A DNA stretch of 51,713 nucleotides from NCBI GenBank assembly GCA_902790935.1, contig CADATP010000008.1, positions 1 through 51,713 of the forward strand, in the 5' to 3' direction. The notes under the pieces were generated by a model, which saw only the letters and a list, made by a program, of their open reading frames with translations, had not been told where the DNA came from and searched no databases. Source of the stretch: an uncultured Lachnospiraceae bacterium. GTDB lineage: Bacteria > Bacillota > Clostridia > Lachnospirales > Lachnospiraceae. Of this stretch, positions 27,168-36,731 are shown one piece after another. A program made the position numbers and the translations under genes. The first letter of the stretch is position 1. The number at the start of each line of letters is the position of its first letter.

Positions 27168-30100
27168 ATGATAGATTTCAGTAAATTGGCAGATCCGGAG
27201 TTTTTCTCCGAAAACAAGCTTCCGGGGCATTCCGACCATACAACTCTTTTTACGGAAAAGACCGGTGAGGTAATAAGCCTTGACGGCCTTTGGAAGTTTA
27301 AGTATTCAAAAAATCCGGATGAAGTATCGGGAGGCTTTTATGCCGAAGGGTATGACACAAGCGGCTGGGATGATATAAGGGTACCGGCTCATATTCAGAT
27401 GGAAGGGTACGACAAGCCGCAGTATGTCAATCTTCAGTATCCCTTTGACGGAAGAGAAGAATGCGAACCCGGCGAGGTGCCTATGAACTTCAACCCTGTC
27501 GGAAGCTATGTAAAATCTATAGGGCTTGATGAAGTGTCCAAAAAGGATACCTTTATCATCTCTTTTGAAGGCGTGGAGAGCGCCTTCGCTCTTTGGGTAA
27601 ACGGAGAGTATGTAGGCTACAGTGAGGGTTCATTCCTTCCCGCAGAGTTTGATATTTCTTCTTTTGTGAAAAAAGGGGTAAACAAGATAGCTGCCGCTGT
27701 ATTTAAGTGGAGCGCTTCAAGCTGGGCGGAAGACCAGGACTTTTTCCGGTTTTCAGGTATCTTCAGAAGCGTTAAATTATACAGATATAAAGCTCCTTAC
27801 GTTATCGACTTAAAGACTGTCTGCACACTTAATTCTAATCTTAAAAAGGGCAAGGTGCAGATAAGCACCATAACCGATGGTGATATAAACACTAAGCTTG
27901 AGATCATTAAGATCGGCAGGAGCGACGAGGCTATGCCTTCGGAGAGCTTCCCTGCGTACTGGAAAGCCGACGCCCTCGGAGAAGTTATCTACTCTGAAAA
28001 AGTAAAGCTTTCAAAGGGAGAGAATAAATTCGAAGTTCCGGTAGAGAATCCTCTTCTTTGGAGCGCGGAAGAGCCCAATCTTTACAAGGTAAGAGTAGGT
28101 GGAGCTGAGACTCTATTCGGATTCAGAAAATTTGAGATAAAAGACGGTGTTATGTACCTTAACGGAAAGCGCATAATCTTTAAGGGCGTTAACCGTCATG
28201 AATTCTCCGGCAAAATAGGCAGAGTCCCCGATTTAGAGGAGCTCTGGCAGGATATTGTTACGATGAAAAGACACAATATCAATGCCATCAGAACCTGCCA
28301 CTATCCCGACAACTCGCCTATATACGAGCTTTGTGACAGACTTGGACTTTATATGATCGATGAGACGGACCTTGAGACTCACGGTATCTGGACGCCTATC
28401 ATGTGGGGCGGAAAGGATATCGAAAAGGCCATCCCCGGCAATAATCCCAAGTGGAAGGAGATGGTTCTTGACAGAGCCCGCAGAATGTACGAGAGGGATA
28501 AAAACCACCCGGCTATACTCCTTTGGTCCTGCGGAAACGAATCCTTCGGCGGAACGAATATAAAAGCTATGGCAGACCTTTTCAGAAAGCTTGATAAGAC
28601 AAGGTTTGTTCATTACGAGGGAGTATTTAACGACAGAAGAGTATCAGGCATCAGCGATGTTGAAAGCCAGATGTACACTCCTGTTGAGAGGATCAAAGAG
28701 TTCCTGAAAAAGGACAGCTCCAAGCCCTTTATTATGTGCGAGTATATGCATGCTATGGGAAATTCCTGCGGTGCGATGCATAAATACACCGAGTACGCAG
28801 AAGAAGAGCCTCATTTCCAGGGCGGCTTTATCTGGGACTATATTGACCAGTCATTAAATGCCACCGACCGCTACGGCGTAAAGTTCCAAAAGTACGGCGG
28901 CGATTTCGACGACAGACCCTCCGATTACCAGTTTAGCGGAAACGGTATTGTTTACGGTGGCAGCAGGCTTCCTTCGCCCAAGATGCAGGAAGTTAAGTAC
29001 AACTATAGAAATATTAAGGCTTCCTTTGAGTTTACCCAAAAGGGCGGAAAGACCCTTGCAGATCTTATCGTAAAGAACGGATTTCTTTTTACCGATCTTT
29101 CGGATTATGAATGCGTTCTTGAGGTCAGAAAAGACGGCGTAAGAGTAGATGATCTTATACTTGATGTAAACGTCCGTCCCGGAGAAGAGAAGCGTTTTGA
29201 TAAGGTTTATACGCTTCCGGAGGACGAGGGAGAATATGTATTAACAGCATCCTTCTTTACGAGAAACTGCTACGCATGGGCCGAGAGAGGACACGAAGTC
29301 TCCTTCGGACAGGGAGTGTTTGGAGCCTGCGAATGCAAGTATCTTGAAGGAAAGACAAGCGAAGTTATAGGGGGCAAGAAGGCTGTTATCGTAAGGCCGG
29401 ATACTTTACAGGTTGTTCACGGCGAGTACAATCTTGGCGTTAAGGGCGAGAACTTTACCGCGATCTTTAACTATGGCGATGCCGGCCTTCAGTCCTATAC
29501 CTATGGCGGAAAAGAGCTCTTTAAGGCTGCCCCTAAGCCGAACTTCTGGAGAGCGCCTATAGACAATGACAATGGAAACAGGATGCCCTTCAGATACTCC
29601 CAGTGGAAGGTTGCCAGCCTTTACCAGGTTCGTTCCGATAAGGTTAAGGGACCCAATCCCTTTGTCAAAGAGTTTAAGGACAGGGTTGAGGTTACCTACG
29701 AGCTCTGCATGGCAACTGTGCCCGTAAGCTACTCTACATTAAAATATACCGTTTACGGAAACGGTGTTATAAAGACAAATCTCTCCTATAAGCCTGTTAA
29801 GGAACTTGGGGATATGCCTGAGTTCGGCGTATGCTTTAAGCTGGATGCGGATTATGACAGGCTTACCTGGTACGGAAACGGGCCTGCGGAGACCTACAGC
29901 GACAGACAGATGGGAGCTAAGCTTTCTTTGTTTGACGGCCTTGTAAAGGACCAGATGGCAGCTTATATGGTACCTCAGGAATGCGGAAACCATACAGAAG
30001 TCAGATACGCAAAGGTTACTGATGAAAGAGGAAGAGGACTGATGTTTGCTTTTTCCGGAGAGCCTATGAGCTTTTCCGCCCTTCCCTACTCGCCGCACGA

Positions 30101-30278
30101 GCTGGAAAATGCGACTCATCCCAATGAGCTTCCGCCCGTACACTATACATATGTCAGAGCCGCAAAGGCTCAGATGGGTGTCGGGGGAGATGACAGCTGG
30201 GGAGCAAAGGTTCATCCCGAGTACCTCATAGATGTAAAAAAGAAATTAGAATTTGAGTTTTGTTTTAAGGGAATCTGA
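27168..30278 (+). CDS. lacZ: Beta-galactosidase, GH2 (LacZ type)
   Basis: A 1036-residue glycosidase of family 2, close in length to E. coli LacZ. The N-terminal jelly-roll begins at LDGLWKFKY; the TIM barrel has acid/base Glu458 in WSCGNESFGG and nucleophile Glu525 in MCEYMHAMGNS; the C-terminal small-chain domain includes NFWRAPIDNDNG and WYGNGPAETYSDR. It has no signal peptide, so it is cytoplasmic and needs a sugar importer, which is not seen here. The ATG at 27168 is chosen over an in-frame GTG at 27156, since GTGAGGA sits in front. It is 25 nt after metY; co-transcription is possible but functionally odd. Confidence 0.93.
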   Translation: MIDFSKLADPEFFSENKLPGHSDHTTLFTEKTGEVISLDGLWKFKYSKNPDEVSGGFYAEGYDTSGWDDIRVPAHIQMEGYDKPQYVNLQYPFDGREECEPGEVPMNFNPVGSYVKSIGLDEVSKKDTFIISFEGVESAFALWVNGEYVGYSEGSFLPAEFDISSFVKKGVNKIAAAVFKWSASSWAEDQDFFRFSGIFRSVKLYRYKAPYVIDLKTVCTLNSNLKKGKVQISTITDGDINTKLEIIKIGRSDEAMPSESFPAYWKADALGEVIYSEKVKLSKGENKFEVPVENPLLWSAEEPNLYKVRVGGAETLFGFRKFEIKDGVMYLNGKRIIFKGVNRHEFSGKIGRVPDLEELWQDIVTMKRHNINAIRTCHYPDNSPIYELCDRLGLYMIDETDLETHGIWTPIMWGGKDIEKAIPGNNPKWKEMVLDRARRMYERDKNHPAILLWSCGNESFGGTNIKAMADLFRKLDKTRFVHYEGVFNDRRVSGISDVESQMYTPVERIKEFLKKDSSKPFIMCEYMHAMGNSCGAMHKYTEYAEEEPHFQGGFIWDYIDQSLNATDRYGVKFQKYGGDFDDRPSDYQFSGNGIVYGGSRLPSPKMQEVKYNYRNIKASFEFTQKGGKTLADLIVKNGFLFTDLSDYECVLEVRKDGVRVDDLILDVNVRPGEEKRFDKVYTLPEDEGEYVLTASFFTRNCYAWAERGHEVSFGQGVFGACECKYLEGKTSEVIGGKKAVIVRPDTLQVVHGEYNLGVKGENFTAIFNYGDAGLQSYTYGGKELFKAAPKPNFWRAPIDNDNGNRMPFRYSQWKVASLYQVRSDKVKGPNPFVKEFKDRVEVTYELCMATVPVSYSTLKYTVYGNGVIKTNLSYKPVKELGDMPEFGVCFKLDADYDRLTWYGNGPAETYSDRQMGAKLSLFDGLVKDQMAAYMVPQECGNHTEVRYAKVTDERGRGLMFAFSGEPMSFSALPYSPHELENATHPNELPPVHYTYVRAAKAQMGVGGDDSWGAKVHPEYLIDVKKKLEFEFCFKGI

Positions 30279-30323
30279 TAAGCCTGAAATGTTCTGAAAA
30301 TGCACTGAAATCCGGAGGTGTAT

Positions 30324-32459
30324 ATGAAAGTCTCTGAAAGGTTTTTTGTACTTTTAAAAAAACGGAATCTCATGGCGGCGCTTATTTGTCTTGCCGGCGT
30401 GGGAACTAATTTCCTGCTCAGCTTTATAGTATCGCTTTTTGATCTGCCACTTTATCTTGATACGATGGGTACAATCATCGTATCGGCTATGGGCGGACCG
30501 TTGCCCGGTGTGCTTGTTGGATTTGTAACAAATATTATCAAAATTATTTACAGCCCCACATCTGTTTACTATGGGGTTATAAATGTTCTTATTGCCGTTG
30601 CGGCCGCGTTTTTCTATAAGCGCGGCCTTATGAAGAAAGTAATTGGCGTGGTAGGTCTTGTGTTTGTCCTTACTTTCATCGGCGGCGGCGTGGGCTGTCT
30701 TATCCCGTGGTTTATCGATGGGATTCCTTTCGACGGTGAATCCCTAAGCGGTATCTTTTTCTCGACGGGTATTTTCAATGAATTCTTTTCACACTTTTTG
30801 TCGAGTCTTATTTTAGATCTGCCCGATAAGGCTATCACGGTTGTCTTATCATATTTCCTTTTACGCATTATCCCTAAAAAACTTAATAAATATGCCGGCT
30901 TTGAGATGTGGATGCAGGCTCCCGTTTCGGAAGAGGAAAAGAAAATACAAAGGAAAAGCCACGTAAGGGTTATGTCTCTTAAGGCAAAGTTTCTTATTGT
31001 AGTAGGCGTCTCACTCGTTCTTGTGGCGGTAGTCGGGATGGCTATAAGTATCGTTGTCTACAGAAAGACCATCATCAGGGAGCATACCAGGATTGCCGAG
31101 GGAACAGCAGAGATTGCGGCCGGCGTTATAGACGGAGATAAGGTCTCGGAGTTTCTTGAGACTAAGGGAACTACTACCGAGTATAAAGAGACAAATCTGC
31201 TCCTTTCAAAGATACTTTCCAGTTCCACGGATATTGAATATCTTTATGTTTATCAGATCCTCGAGGACGGATGCCATGTGGTCTTCGATATCGATACCGA
31301 GAGCCTTGAGGCAGAGGGTATAGGCGAGGTTATTAATTTTGACGAAGGCTTTATGGATGTTGTCCCCGATCTTTTGAAGGGCAAAGAAATAGATCCTATA
31401 ATCACGGATGACCAGTTTGGATATTTGCTTACCGCCTATAAGCCTGTCTTTGACTCAAACGGACGCTGCGTCTGCTACGTAGGTGCAGATGTTGATATGG
31501 GCCAGTTAGCGGGCATGGAGAAAAGTTTCCTTATGGAAATGATTTCGGTTTTCATGGGATTCTTTATCGTGCTTTGTGTATTTATCATGTGGCTTTCGGA
31601 ATACACGCTTATTATGCCTATCAAGACTATAACAAGACTTTTGGATGTTTTCTCGAATACAGAAGCGACTCAGGACAATCTTGACGGGGATGTAAGGAAA
31701 TTCAGAGCTGCGGATATCCGCACGGGAGATGAGGTCGAAAAGCTTTACGGATCCGTGGAGAGGATGCTTCTTAACCAGACAGAGCAGTTTAGAAGTATAA
31801 GACGTCTTTCGGAGTCCACGGCGCAGATGCAGGACGGACTTATCATCACAATGGCGGATATGGTCGAAAACCGCGATTCCGATACGGGCGCGCATATTCA
31901 AAAGACTGCCGCCTACGTGAAGATTTTGGTTGAGGGTCTAAAAGACAAGGGATACTACGCCGAAAAGATCACACCCAAATTTATCTCGGATATAGTAAGA
32001 AGCGCACCTCTTCACGACGTAGGAAAGATCAATATTCCTGATGAAGTACTTAACAAGCCCGGAAAGCTTACGGATGAAGAGTATGCGATCATGAAGACCC
32101 ATACAACGGCCGGAAAGATTATCCTTGAAAAGGCCATGAATACGGTTAAGGGCGGAAACTACTTAAAGGAAGCAAGGAATATGGCTGCCTACCATCATGA
32201 GAGATGGGACGGAAAAGGCTATCCCGAGGGGCTTCACGGGGAGATCATCCCCTTGTCCGCCCGTATAATGGCGGTTGCGGATGTTCTTGATGCGCTTACC
32301 AGCCCGAGAGTTTACAAGCCTGCTTTTACGCTTGAGAAGGCGCTTACGATCATTGAAGAAGGAAGAGGAACCCAGTTTGATCCCAAAGTTGTTGAAGTAC
32401 TTATGGATTCTCTTCCCGAAGTACAGGTTATCCTCAGAAAGTATTCAAGGGAGATTTAG
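30324..32459 (+). CDS. HD-GYP phosphodiesterase with ECF-S-like N-terminus
   Basis: A 711-residue membrane protein. Residues 1-190 hold about five to six hydrophobic helices with 'LDTMGTIIVSAMGGPLPGVLVG', resembling ECF-type vitamin-uptake S components. A further TM (222-245), an extracytoplasmic PDC/Cache-like region (250-395), a TM (405-425) and a HAMP-like linker follow. The HD-GYP domain covers about 500-700 with His564-Asp565 and GYP (632-634) intact, so c-di-GMP hydrolysis is predicted. The ATG at 30324 is chosen because GGAGGTG lies at 30313-30319; the GTG at 30318 overlaps that site. The next gene begins 12 nt after the stop. Confidence 0.85.
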   Translation: MKVSERFFVLLKKRNLMAALICLAGVGTNFLLSFIVSLFDLPLYLDTMGTIIVSAMGGPLPGVLVGFVTNIIKIIYSPTSVYYGVINVLIAVAAAFFYKRGLMKKVIGVVGLVFVLTFIGGGVGCLIPWFIDGIPFDGESLSGIFFSTGIFNEFFSHFLSSLILDLPDKAITVVLSYFLLRIIPKKLNKYAGFEMWMQAPVSEEEKKIQRKSHVRVMSLKAKFLIVVGVSLVLVAVVGMAISIVVYRKTIIREHTRIAEGTAEIAAGVIDGDKVSEFLETKGTTTEYKETNLLLSKILSSSTDIEYLYVYQILEDGCHVVFDIDTESLEAEGIGEVINFDEGFMDVVPDLLKGKEIDPIITDDQFGYLLTAYKPVFDSNGRCVCYVGADVDMGQLAGMEKSFLMEMISVFMGFFIVLCVFIMWLSEYTLIMPIKTITRLLDVFSNTEATQDNLDGDVRKFRAADIRTGDEVEKLYGSVERMLLNQTEQFRSIRRLSESTAQMQDGLIITMADMVENRDSDTGAHIQKTAAYVKILVEGLKDKGYYAEKITPKFISDIVRSAPLHDVGKINIPDEVLNKPGKLTDEEYAIMKTHTTAGKIILEKAMNTVKGGNYLKEARNMAAYHHERWDGKGYPEGLHGEIIPLSARIMAVADVLDALTSPRVYKPAFTLEKALTIIEEGRGTQFDPKVVEVLMDSLPEVQVILRKYSREI

Positions 32460-32471
32460 GGAGGCGATTGT

Positions 32472-35400
32472 ATGTTAGGTAAAAAAAACAAAGTAAAATT
32501 TGTGACAGCCGCTCTTGCCCTTGCTCTCGGAGTATTGAGCACAGGCTCTTTTAAAGTCCTTGCAGGCGAAATCTCCGGCTTGCAGGCACAGCAGGATGAA
32601 AATGCAAAGGAGCTTATTGGCGGAGGATATGCTGCGACAAGGCAGATAGATAACGTCGGATATACCACGCAGGTGTATGATGCCTCCAACGGACTTCCCA
32701 CCTCTGATGCCAATTATATTTTAGGCTCAAGCAGCGGATATATCTGGATAGGCGGATATAGCGGGATCATCAGATATGACGGTACGAATTTTGAACGCCT
32801 TGATACGAGCAGCGGTCTTACCAGCGGAAGAGGCCTTTTTGAGGACAGCGAGGGAAGAGTCTGGGTTGCTACCAATGACAACGGTGTTGTTGTTATTTCG
32901 AAATACAAAATTACGCATATAACTTATAAAGAAGGCCTGCCTTCCTCCTCCATCAGAGTGTTTTCCGAGGATGAAGAGGGAAATGTATATATCGGAACGA
33001 CATCAGGGCTTTGCTACGCGGATACCGATCTGAATATACATATTATTGACTGCGAAGATTTAAACGCCGAGAGGATTTTAAGGCTTGATAAGGGAAAAGA
33101 CGGATATATATACGGTCAATCCGGAGACGGGCTTATCTTTAGAATTAAGGACAGGAAAGTAACGGATATATATACGGGGGATGACATTGGAACCGACAGG
33201 ATTACAACTATACTTGCCGATCCTAAAAATGCGGGACAGGTATATCTGGGCACTGAGTCCGGAACGGTTTATTACGGACTTTTTGGTTCTAAAGCTTCAA
33301 AGCTTAAAAGAGTGGAGACGGGAATGGGAAGTATCCACTGGTTATCCTATGACTGTGACAGAGTCTGGGCTTCATCGACAACTCAGCTTGGATATATCGA
33401 TCCGCTTCTGCACTTTAATATTATTGAAGATATACCCTTTGATAGCGCTATCGAGATGACGACCTCCGACTACCAGGGAAATATCTGGGTAGCTTCCTCT
33501 ACACTGGGAGTAATGAAGATCGTCAGAAATAATTTCGTGGATCTTTCCAATAAAGCGGGCCTTGAGGAGGTCGTTACAAACACGACATGCCTTGTGGGAG
33601 ATTTCCTCTACGTCGGAACGGACAGCGGACTTAGGATAATCAACAAGAAAAATGAAACCGTTGAAAATGAACTGACAGAGTACTTAGAGGGAGTCCGTAT
33701 AAGATGCATCAAAGAAGATAAGGACGGTAATGTCTGGATCTGTGCCTTTAATAAGGATATGGGACTTGTCTGCTATTCAAAGGACGGAACCATAAAGGCG
33801 CTTAAAAAAGAAGACGGTATGCCGGGAAATGAAATCCGCTGCATTTCTTTTTGCGATGACGGAAGGATACTTGCGGGAACAAACAGCGGACTTGCGGTTA
33901 TCAAAGGCGGAAAGGTGGTTTCGAAATACGGAACCGAGGAGAAAATCAAAAACTCTGTATTTTTAACTGTCTGCGCCGGAGATGACGGAGCCTTTTACGC
34001 CGGAAGCGACGGAGACGGAATATACGTTATAAAGGATGATGGCATTACGAGGATATCGCGAGATGAAGGCCTTACGAGTGATGTTATCATGCGTATCAAG
34101 AAGGATGAAAAAAGAGGAGTATACTGGATCGTTACATCAAACTCCATCGAGTATATGAAGGATGGAGAGATTCACGCTGTAACTACCTTCCCTTATAACA
34201 ATAACTACGATATCTATTGTGATCACAACGACAATATGTGGATCGTTTCCTCCTACGGAATCTATATGGTTTCCGCGGATGAGATGATACAGGACAATAT
34301 CACAGACTATAAGCTTTACACTATGGCTAACGGTCTTACAAGTACGCCTACCTCCAACTCCTACAGTGAATTTTCCGGGGACGGATATCTTTATATATCC
34401 GGAAGGACCGGTGTCTGCAAGGTAAATATAGACCATTTCACGGATGAAAACGTTTTTGTTAAGACGGCGGTGGGAACTGTTTACTGCGGAGACGAGAGGA
34501 TAGACATGAGTAAGGACGGCTCATATATAATCCCGGCTTCCGACGGGCGTATAAGGATCTCCGCATCGGTCATGGATTACACTCTTGCCAATCCGATGGT
34601 TAATGTCTTTATTGAAGGAAAAGAAGGAGACGGAATATATGCCACAAGAAATAAGCTTACCGCGCTTGAGTATACAGGCCTTTCATACGGCAATTACAAT
34701 TTACATATAAAAGTCCTGGACAATATGGGAAACCAGATTTGCGATGATGTTTACAAGATCGTAAAACAGCCCAAATTTACAGAGCTTTTGCTCTTTAGGA
34801 TCCTTGTATTTGTAGCAGGAGCATTTCTTGTGGGATTTATCGTCTGGAGAGTTTTAAAGAGCACTGTCATCCAAAGCCAGTACGAGGTTATCAGGCAGGC
34901 AAAGGAGGACGCGGAAAGGGCCAATACTGCAAAGTCAAGATTCCTTGCAAATATGTCCCACGAGATCCGTACACCTATCAATACGATCATGGGTATGAAC
35001 GAACTGGCTCTCAGAGAGGACTCCACCGGGGTACCCAAAGGTTATTTCATGTCTATGATGAATTATGCCTTTGATATAAGAAACGCTTCGGAGACACTTC
35101 TCGGACTTATAAACGATCTCCTTGATATGTCAAAGATCGAGTCCGGAAAGATGCATGTTGTGGAGCAGGAATACGATACCGCAGATATGCTCCGCTCGAT
35201 TGTTTCGATGATAAGAGTAAGGAGCAATGAAAAAGAGCTTTTGTTTGACGTAACGGTTGACGAGATCCTGCCTTCCCGTCTTTACGGAGATTCCGGAAAG
35301 ATCAAGCAGATCGTCCTCAATCTTCTCACCAACGCCGTTAAGTATACACAAAAGGGAGGCTTTGCCCTTAATGTGTATATGGAAGAAAGGCATGATGATG

Positions 35401-36719
35401 AATGTCAGCTTAAGTTCTGCGTAAAGGACACCGGAATCGGAGTAAGGCCTGAGGATATGGACAAGCTTTTCTCGGCTTACGAGAGACTGGATGAAGAGAA
35501 AAACAGCGGTATTCAGGGAACGGGACTGGGACTTGATATCTCGAGAAAATTTGCCCAGCTTATGGGTGGAACTCTTATTTGCGAGAGTGAGTACGGAAAG
35601 GGCTCGGAGTTTATTCTTACCGTAAAGCAAAAGATTGCGGATAAGACGCCTCTCGGAGCGTTTATAGAGCATGACGAGTCAAAGACCCAGGGACCTTATA
35701 TACCTCAGTTTATTGCTCCCGATGCGGATGTTCTTGTGGTTGATGATAACCAGATGAACTTAAACGTATTTAAGGGACTTTTAAAGGCTACCAAGATACT
35801 TGTCTCCACGGCGTCAAGCGGAGAAGAATGCCTTGAAGCTGTAAAACAGACCAATTTCGACATTGTTTTCCTTGACCATATGATGCCGGGAATGGACGGA
35901 ATAGAAACAATCCAGAGGCTGAGGGTAGATTTCCCGCATCTTCCGGTATATGCTCTTACGGCAAATACGGCTGTTGGTGAGGAATTCTACGTTTCAAAGG
36001 GATTTGACGGTTATCTGACAAAGCCTATAGACGGAAGGCTTCTCGAAAAGACTATCCTGAAGCATCTGCCCGAAGAGATCGTTCAAAGACCGGAGAGTAC
36101 GGAAAATGCACAGGTCATCGAAGAAATTCCCGAGGAAATGTCCTGGATCTACGATACGGAAGGACTTAATGCAGAGGAAGGTATTACGAATTCCGGCGGA
36201 GTTTCAAGCTTTATGTTTGCCCTAGATCTTTTCTACGATACGATCGAGGAAAACTCAAAGGTTATAAACGACGCTCTTGCAGACGGAGATATAAGGCTCT
36301 ATACCATCAAGGTTCACTCCTTAAAGAGCTCCGCAAGGATCATCGGCGCCCTTGAGCTCTCAGAAGCTTGTGCCCAGCTTGAGAATGCCGGTAATAAGGA
36401 AGATACAGCATTTATAGATGAAAATACCGATAAGATGATGGCCATGTACCTTGGATTCAGGGAAAAACTCTCAGGTCTTAAAAAGGAAGAGGCTTCGGAT
36501 GAAGGAAAGCCGCCCATACCCGAGGCTGAGCTTAAGGATGCCTACGATGCCTTAAAGGATGTGGCCGCCCAGATGGATTACGATTCCGTTGAGATGATCT
36601 TAGAGCAGGTCGGGGAGTACAAGCTTCCGGATGAAGACGCAAAGCTTATGAAAGAGATCGAGAAAAAACTGAAGGCCTTTGACTGGGAAGGGATGGAAGA
36701 ACTTGTTTCCGATAAATAA
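32472..36719 (+). CDS. Hybrid histidine kinase with beta-propeller sensor
   Basis: A 1415-residue protein. After a signal peptide (1-31), about 60-650 shows repeated 'G.IWIGG..GI..YDG' units typical of two-component-regulator propellers; a Y_Y_Y-like domain leads to one TM (772-795). The HisKA domain has His830 in MSHEIRTP, the ATPase has [15 protein letters not shown] and GTGLGL. The receiver has Asp1135 in [11 protein letters not shown]. An Hpt domain near the C-terminus has His1282 in VHSLKSSA. So an internal His-Asp-His phosphorelay is complete. The architecture lacks the DNA-binding domain of Bacteroides-type hybrids. It sits between two HD-GYP genes with 12-nt gaps. Confidence 0.9.
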   Translation: MLGKKNKVKFVTAALALALGVLSTGSFKVLAGEISGLQAQQDENAKELIGGGYAATRQIDNVGYTTQVYDASNGLPTSDANYILGSSSGYIWIGGYSGIIRYDGTNFERLDTSSGLTSGRGLFEDSEGRVWVATNDNGVVVISKYKITHITYKEGLPSSSIRVFSEDEEGNVYIGTTSGLCYADTDLNIHIIDCEDLNAERILRLDKGKDGYIYGQSGDGLIFRIKDRKVTDIYTGDDIGTDRITTILADPKNAGQVYLGTESGTVYYGLFGSKASKLKRVETGMGSIHWLSYDCDRVWASSTTQLGYIDPLLHFNIIEDIPFDSAIEMTTSDYQGNIWVASSTLGVMKIVRNNFVDLSNKAGLEEVVTNTTCLVGDFLYVGTDSGLRIINKKNETVENELTEYLEGVRIRCIKEDKDGNVWICAFNKDMGLVCYSKDGTIKALKKEDGMPGNEIRCISFCDDGRILAGTNSGLAVIKGGKVVSKYGTEEKIKNSVFLTVCAGDDGAFYAGSDGDGIYVIKDDGITRISRDEGLTSDVIMRIKKDEKRGVYWIVTSNSIEYMKDGEIHAVTTFPYNNNYDIYCDHNDNMWIVSSYGIYMVSADEMIQDNITDYKLYTMANGLTSTPTSNSYSEFSGDGYLYISGRTGVCKVNIDHFTDENVFVKTAVGTVYCGDERIDMSKDGSYIIPASDGRIRISASVMDYTLANPMVNVFIEGKEGDGIYATRNKLTALEYTGLSYGNYNLHIKVLDNMGNQICDDVYKIVKQPKFTELLLFRILVFVAGAFLVGFIVWRVLKSTVIQSQYEVIRQAKEDAERANTAKSRFLANMSHEIRTPINTIMGMNELALREDSTGVPKGYFMSMMNYAFDIRNASETLLGLINDLLDMSKIESGKMHVVEQEYDTADMLRSIVSMIRVRSNEKELLFDVTVDEILPSRLYGDSGKIKQIVLNLLTNAVKYTQKGGFALNVYMEERHDDECQLKFCVKDTGIGVRPEDMDKLFSAYERLDEEKNSGIQGTGLGLDISRKFAQLMGGTLICESEYGKGSEFILTVKQKIADKTPLGAFIEHDESKTQGPYIPQFIAPDADVLVVDDNQMNLNVFKGLLKATKILVSTASSGEECLEAVKQTNFDIVFLDHMMPGMDGIETIQRLRVDFPHLPVYALTANTAVGEEFYVSKGFDGYLTKPIDGRLLEKTILKHLPEEIVQRPESTENAQVIEEIPEEMSWIYDTEGLNAEEGITNSGGVSSFMFALDLFYDTIEENSKVINDALADGDIRLYTIKVHSLKSSARIIGALELSEACAQLENAGNKEDTAFIDENTDKMMAMYLGFREKLSGLKKEEASDEGKPPIPEAELKDAYDALKDVAAQMDYDSVEMILEQVGEYKLPDEDAKLMKEIEKKLKAFDWEGMEELVSDK

Positions 36720-36731
36720 GGAGATTGAAAA

